A program made the translations under genes and the position numbers. This document shows positions 60,321 to 64,000 of a DNA stretch of 64,000 nt, one piece after another (the stretch's first letter is position 1; every line of letters starts with the position of its first letter). The stretch is taken from positions 379,501-443,500 of the forward strand of contig OY821745.1 in assembly GCA_963682055.1 (NCBI GenBank), written 5' to 3'. This DNA is from Primula veris (taxonomy: Eukaryota > Streptophyta > Magnoliopsida > Ericales > Primulaceae). The notes below the pieces were generated by a model, which had not been told where the DNA came from, made no database searches, and saw nothing but the letters and a program-made list of their open reading frames with translations.

Positions 60321-63300
60321 ATGGCGATTAAAAATAAATCAAATAAAAACCCAGAGCCGATAACTGAGAATGAGGATGACCTCAAATCTGACGTGGCATC
60401 ATTCGCCTCCTCCCTCGGCCTCTCCTCCGCCGCTCCCTCCTCCGGTTTCAACGACACCGATTTCCGTAAAACCAACCCAATTAAACCCAAACATTCAAAA
60501 CCCGATATCGTAAAAATCAAACCAAAACCCGATATCGTAAACAAAACCAAATCAGAACCCATTAATAATAATAACAATAGTAGTAGCATAGAGAAACCTA
60601 AACCCAAACCCGGTATACACCCTTTATCGAAAAATGAAAACAATAATAATGAAAACTATAATAAGGTTTTCGATAAGTACAAGAAGCTACCTAAGCTTCC
60701 TTTAGTAAAAGCGAGTTCGTTAGGCGCGTGGTACGTAGACGCTGCTGAGCTGGAAGAAAAGGTGTTTGGAAAAGTGAATAACGTAACGAAGAAGTTGGGA
60801 GGTGACATGGCGGTGGTGAGGGGGAAGAAGGAGATGGCGGAGAGGCTGATGTGGCAGTATGGAGCGGATTACGAGTTGGGTAGGGGACAGAATGGGGATA
60901 TTAAGATGCTTGTTGCTACACAGAGGTCTGGGACTGCTGCTGATAAGGTCTCCGCGTTTTCTGTTATGGTTGGGGAGAATCCTGTTGCTAATTTGAGGTC
61001 GCTCGATGCTCTTTTGGGTATTTTTTCCTTTTTTCTCTTTTTTTTTTTGTGTGATTGTCTGTGTTTGATTACTGTTTGAAGTGATTTTGTGTTTGTTTGT
61101 ATATATCGCGACAGTTTGACGTGATTTTGTGTTTGTTTGTTGATATTTTTTAAACCATAATTGCAAGAAAAGTTTTAGTTTTTCTAAGCTATAAAACGAT
61201 ATGGTTTGAAGGCATTTTGTGTTTGTTTCTTTGTTAATTGCTTTTAGGCAAAATAGTTTAAGTTGTTAAAGATTGAGGAAAAAGCTTGGTCAATCATTTT
61301 TGGGCATTTCTTCTTTTTTCTCTTCTCTTTTTTGTTGTTGTTTCTGTATAGCTACGGTTTGAAGTTTGAAAAGGTTTTGTGTTTGTTTGTTTGTTGCTAT
61401 TTGGCAAATGGTAGCAGATTGAGAAAAAAGCTCGGTCAATGATTTTTGAGACCATAATGCAAGAAAAGTTTTAGTTTTTTTAAGCTGTAAAACATTATGG
61501 TATGAAAAATAATTTTTGCTTGTTTGTTTGTTAATTGCTTTTAGGCAAATAGTTTGGGTTGTTGGAGATTGAGGATAAACCCCGGTCAACTATTTTTGAA
61601 CGCTGTAGATTAAGAAAAATTTAAGTTTTTAAGACTATAAACAAGAAAAGATCCGGCTTTTAAGATGCCTGACTAAATTCACTGCAACTTTTGAGATCGG
61701 TGCTCTTATGTGTGTTCAAGTTTCCTGGCATGGTTGTGTGCTTATGTTTGTTTGTAGCTTTTGAGTGAGTAAGTTGGCTTATTGTAACATGGGGGAAAGG
61801 TAGTATTTGTAAATCATAGAACAAGATAAGTGTCATTTCTTCTACAAGGCAAAAGAAAGGTCTATTTTTTGAGTGGACTGCCAAATGTACTGCATCTCCA
61901 ATTCAAGAAACAGAAAAAGAAACGCTTAAAGTTTTAACCGGGTAAGTATTCGCGATGTATTGGGTAATCTTTCTCCTCTCTTCCCAGGAAAGTGAGGATC
62001 TAAGTAAATATGAAATCACTCTTTATATACCTGGTAGAGTGGTAGTATCCAAAATATTACAAACTTAGTTAATTCGGACTCCACCTGATAAGTACATAGG
62101 GGTAAATGGGACTATGACTGGGATCATAATTATTTTGTAAATTAGTGTCAAGGATAACTTATATTTCGAAAGTTCAAATTTCATGTTAACTTTCCGTATT
62201 AATTTGCTTCAAAGTTGTCGACACAGTGAGTTGGCTTATGCTGTTTTTTCTTTTTATTATGTTTGAAAATGGCACGTTCAACTAATTCACGATTGGGTGC
62301 AGGAATGGTGACATCGAAAGTGGGGAAACGTCATGCTCTATCAGGATTTGAGGCACTCAAAGAACTCTTCATATCAAGGTACTTTGTCTTGCAATTCCTG
62401 TGAGTACTTGGTCAGTTTTATTTTTGCACATTCCTGTTTGAATATCTGGTTGCTGAGTATGTGACTTTGTAAGAACAGTTAAGTGTCCTAAAACTCTTTT
62501 TGAACTGATATAATCTGAACATTTTAATTCAAGATACTCCAATTTTATTGAAGTCCGTTACCAGATGATTAGGTCCGTGGTGAAGTGGAGACTGTTGATT
62601 CATCTGTTTTATAGGTTTCAGTATAAACTTAGTCCTACCTTAGAAAGCATTGTGTCCATAGTTATAACACCTGCAAAATATTTATCCATTATACTTTCTA
62701 CTCCCAGTCTGCTACCTGACCGCAAATTGAAGACCCTTCTTCAGAGACCTTTGGATCAGCTTCCAGAAAATAAAGATGGAAATTCTCTATTGCTTTTTTG
62801 GTATTGGGAGGAATGTCTAAAGCAAAGGTAATACTTCGATCATTATCTTCAACGTGTAGTGAGATGTCTTTCTTGTTTTATATACATGCTCGTTGTACTT
62901 GCACCTATCTCTTTGTGTTGATGATCAGGTAAACCATCATATTGTTATTTTCGTTTGTAGTTATACTGGTACTTCAACACTTTCTCTACTGTGTAAATGT
63001 AATGTAGTATAATCTTTATAGCAGAGTGCAGAAAACTTAACCTTTTTTTCTTCTTAAATAGGCTACATATATAAAGGCTAGTTGTAGAATCATAAGGTTC
63101 TGTGGTGCTGGCCAAAATTCACATACCTTTTTCTCAAAATGCCAATGTGTGCAAGGAGTTTATCCTACAAATTTTCTTATTCTTTCTAGCCTCTTGACCC
63201 TATTTGTATCTGGTCTCTACTTGAGAAGTTGAGTAAATTAAGAAAGTACATACGTTTTATTACTTTGTTTTGTATGATATCAATGTGTGATAGGACTGTT

Positions 63301-63919
63301 GACTTCTTTACCATTAGATAGGTAATATTAAATCTCATCTTTGGTAATGTTAGGTATGAAAAATTCATAATTGCACTTGAAGAAGCATCGAGGGATTTGC
63401 TACCTTCCTTAAAAGACAGAGCATTGAAGGTTTGTAAATTGTGTCCATATTTGTCTTCTGATTTGGAGAATTTGGTTTACATGAACACAGTGAAACTTAT
63501 TTGCCTCAAAATTTCAATCTTGGGCTGCTTGTTTCTCTTGTTGCCTTCTTAACCAGTCTGGTTCATTTATTTATATTTTTAGCATTTTTGAAATATTAGA
63601 TGTAAACAAGACATTCTAAGATGGAGATTTTGGTTTGCATGAATTTTGCGAATACCATTAAACTTGTAACTGTTACAAGTTAATGAAAGTGCATCTGCGT
63701 ATTATTTGTTAGGTGAAAACCGTGAAATATATAATTCAATCACCATGGCTCATCTTCCCTCTCTTCTTTATGCTTCAAGTGTTGAGAATTTAGATTGAAA
63801 ATGGAAACAAATTTGGTTTGAAAATTTCTCTTGTTTACAATTGTTTTCAGGCTATGTATGGGCTGTTGAGGAGTAAATCAGAGCAAGAACGCAGATTGCT
63901 TTCAGGACTAGTTAACAAG
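60321..63919 (+). CDS. SWA2: NOC1/CEBPZ-type nucleolar protein, SLOW WALKER 2-like, 5' part only
   Basis: Nucleolar protein of the CBF/Mak21 family, needed in yeast (Noc1) and plants (SWA2) for 60S pre-ribosome maturation and export. Exons seen: 60321-61017, 62303-62378, 62708-62827, 63354-63429, 63851-63919 (346 residues), with a good donor at the last one. The gene therefore continues beyond 64000. The N-terminus is low-complexity, Lys/Asn/Pro-rich. Conserved sequence starts near LPLVKASSLGAWYVDAAELE. It continues through GMVTSKVGKRHALSGFEALK, LLPDRKLKTLLQRPLDQLPE and LLLFWYWEECLKQRYEKFI to RSKSEQERRLLSGLVNK, in the order found in SWA2. The CBF domain proper would lie further downstream. 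The start ATG at 60321 is the first in-frame Met after the telo-box leader. Confidence 0.92.
61060..61640 (+). repeat. Degenerate tandem repeat in intron 1 of the NOC1-type gene, period about 290 bp
   Basis: GCAAGAAAAGTTTTAGTTTT with flanking ACCATAAT and AAGCT(A/G)TAAAAC occurs at about 61163 and 61459. GTTAATTGCTTTTAGGCAAA.. followed by GATTGAGGA occurs at about 61233 and 61531. TTTTGTGTTTGTTTGT recurs four times. Confidence 0.7.
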
Positions 63920-64000
63920 GTAGTACAGTTTTATATCTTTAGATGATAATAGCAAATATTTTCTGTCATTTTGTTTCTTTTTTACCTTGGTCCTTGAGCC

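Overview
The window is nuclear DNA from a flowering plant, most likely a eudicot. It has many short spliced exons with GT..AG introns, AT-rich introns and spacers full of microsatellites, several MITE-like elements, a Ty1/copia LTR retrotransposon, and plant-specific families (remorin, group VII ERF, SBT1 subtilase, GDSL lipase). I cannot name the species from the sequence. Nothing here is bacterial, organellar or CRISPR-like.

Layout. 1-130: unrecognised 3' end of a gene. 798-7212: Ty1/copia element with two about 520-bp LTRs and a badly decayed polyprotein. 8542-14748 (+): alanine aminotransferase, 15 exons. 16016-20621 (-): 20S proteasome alpha-5 subunit, 9 exons, with a TGGGCC-rich minisatellite upstream. 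22963-27403 (-): long remorin, 6 exons. 27.4-35.8 kb: gene-poor spacer with foldback elements, Stowaway-like MITEs, a possible LINE relic and a promoter-like region with no convincing gene. 35799-38129 (+): intronless SBT1.5-like subtilase. 41678-42416: MITE with long terminal inverted repeats and a 9-bp target duplication, ending about 110 bp before the start codon of a group VII ERF (42530-46524, +). 50676-52641 (+): GDSL esterase/lipase. 53697-58221 (-): 40S ribosomal protein SA. 60321 to the window end (+): NOC1/CEBPZ-type ribosome-biogenesis protein (SWA2-like), cut by the window edge.

The gene models were built by eye from reading frame, splice sites and recalled family sequence. All exon phases close without frameshift, so the seven complete models are firm at the protein level. 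UTR ends are not determined.

How the genes relate: most are unconnected neighbours, as expected in a plant genome. Two contexts stand out. The ribosomal protein SA gene and the nucleolar NOC1-type gene lie head to head, and both carry telo-box motifs in the promoter/leader. A mitochondrial-type alanine aminotransferase (typically hypoxia-induced) lies about 28 kb from an oxygen-sensing ERF-VII gene; this may be chance.

I found no convincing wholly new system. The strongest unusual signals are transposon ends sitting in promoters, a promoter minisatellite that multiplies TGGGCC motifs, a higher-order 178-bp intronic repeat, and an LTR element whose LTRs look young while its coding region looks dead.
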